Assembly: GCF_013391695.1 (NCBI RefSeq)
Contig: NZ_JACBGH010000005.1
Coordinates: 124,001 to 188,000, forward strand
Source: Thiomicrorhabdus cannonii
Lineage (GTDB): Bacteria; Pseudomonadota; Gammaproteobacteria; Thiomicrospirales; Thiomicrospiraceae
DNA length: 64,000 bases
Direction: 5' to 3'
The notes under the pieces are model-generated. The model was not told the origin of the DNA. It saw only the letters and a list, made by a program, of their open reading frames with translations, and did no database searches. The position numbers and the translations under genes are program-made. Shown in pieces: positions 63,433 through 64,000 of this stretch. The first letter of the stretch is position 1. Every line of letters starts with the position of its first letter.

Positions 63433-64000
63433 ATGAATCGCATCCATGTAGAACAAATTCAACAGGCCGCCCAACAGCAGTGGGAACAACAGGCCGACTT
63501 CAAAGAGTATATGTCGGCGGTGAATCCGCCCATGCCTAAAATCGATGTCATCGACTACCCAAGCAGCCTGCACGAAAGCGGCGAAACCCGCGTGATTACA
63601 TTCGACCTTTCCAAGCAGCTGGACGCGGCCTACCCAGCCACTTCACCCAATTTGCTGGCAAACTATATCCGCATCTGTGAAGGCGACACCATCAAGACCG
63701 ATGCCAAAGCCACCTCACAAATGTTCTATGTGATTCGCGGCGCCGGCAAAACCCAGATGAAGCACGGCACCATCGAATGGAAAGCCGGCGACCTCTTCAC
63801 CCTTCCGGCCGTTCCGGACGCCCTGCACCACGCGTCAGCGGATACCGCCATCTACTGGGTGCATGATGCGCCGTTGTTGAATTACCTCGGCGTGCAACCG
63901 AATAAAGAGAAATTCACACCGGTTCTGTATACCAAAGAGCGCCTCGACAAGGAGCTGGAAGCAGTCCGGATTGAAGCGGCCGGCCGTAACCGTACCGGCG
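63433..64000 (+). CDS. Cupin-domain protein (3' partial)
   Basis: Open frame from the ATG at 63433 to the window edge, 189 residues seen. A double-stranded beta-helix cupin domain spans about residues 75-150: IRICEGDTIKTDAKATSQMF, then FYVIRGAGKTQMKHG and WKAGDLFTLPAVPDALHHAS. The second motif carries the His. The first motif lacks the usual His-x-His pair (TDAKATSQMFYV). Relatives include gentisate dioxygenase-like proteins and non-catalytic cupins, and no substrate is clear. CAGAGG lies 10 bases upstream. It follows rpoN after 117 bases and continues beyond the window. Confidence 0.75.
   Translation, partial: MNRIHVEQIQQAAQQQWEQQADFKEYMSAVNPPMPKIDVIDYPSSLHESGETRVITFDLSKQLDAAYPATSPNLLANYIRICEGDTIKTDAKATSQMFYVIRGAGKTQMKHGTIEWKAGDLFTLPAVPDALHHASADTAIYWVHDAPLLNYLGVQPNKEKFTPVLYTKERLDKELEAVRIEAAGRNRTG

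Overview
This is a contiguous piece of a gammaproteobacterial chromosome. The gene orders pyrG-kdsA-eno-ftsB, surE-pcm-yqaA-nlpD, zipA-ligA-darP, zwf-pgl-gnd and yciB/yciI/yciV/yciO all point there, as do dksA, relA and rpoN. A CbbY-type sugar bisphosphatase suggests an autotroph with a Calvin cycle. The protein sequences look to me like the Hydrogenovibrio/Thiomicrorhabdus/Thiomicrospira group of sulfur oxidisers; that placement is an inference from recall, not a search result.

Layout. 1-6.7 kb: accA (5' end outside the window), tilS, pyrG, kdsA, eno, ftsB. 6.7-10.7 kb: an Smr-domain gene, then surE-pcm-yqaA-nlpD, with no rpoS after nlpD. 10.8-15 kb: alaC, hom and thrC (alanine, homoserine and threonine synthesis). 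15-26 kb: mixed housekeeping genes (recJ, an YqiA-like esterase, a kinase/ATPase fusion, dksA, cbbY, an FGGY kinase) and several uncharacterised proteins. 26-30 kb: zipA, ligA, darP. 30-33 kb: a leftward cluster yciB, yciI, S24 peptidase, short asparaginase, EamA transporter. 33-39.5 kb: yciV, yciO, an M50 protease and rluB, then RNase H, slyX and an M61 peptidase. 39.7-42.3 kb: gltX and a tRNA array Ala-Glu-Gly-Glu-Gly-Glu with palindromic spacers. 42.5-51.9 kb: gnd, zwf, pgl, relA, dusA, xseA, xseB, arsC-like.

51.96-61.0 kb is a 9.0-kb filamentous-phage (inovirus) prophage inserted in the chromosome dimer-resolution site dif. The left junction is a complete dif-like site. The right junction shares a 15-bp core and XerC arm with it but has a degenerate XerD arm. 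Most phage genes run leftwards: an early gene and an ssDNA-binding candidate, small proteins, a 44-aa major coat protein, a 26-aa membrane protein, a pIII-like adhesin, a DUF2523-type pVI protein, Zot/pI, a pIV secretin, a rolling-circle Rep and a small exported protein. A rightward regulator sits at each end. The right one lies next to three 18-bp palindromic operators, and its reading frame runs through the attachment core, so its C-terminus should differ between the integrated and circular forms.

After the prophage come a small membrane protein, rpoN, and a cupin gene cut by the window end. A 12-bp word, AACAGGCCGGGT, recurs at least ten times exactly across the chromosomal part, both as inverted pairs forming terminators and as single copies, some inside genes. 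This resembles the way DNA uptake sequences are distributed in naturally competent bacteria.
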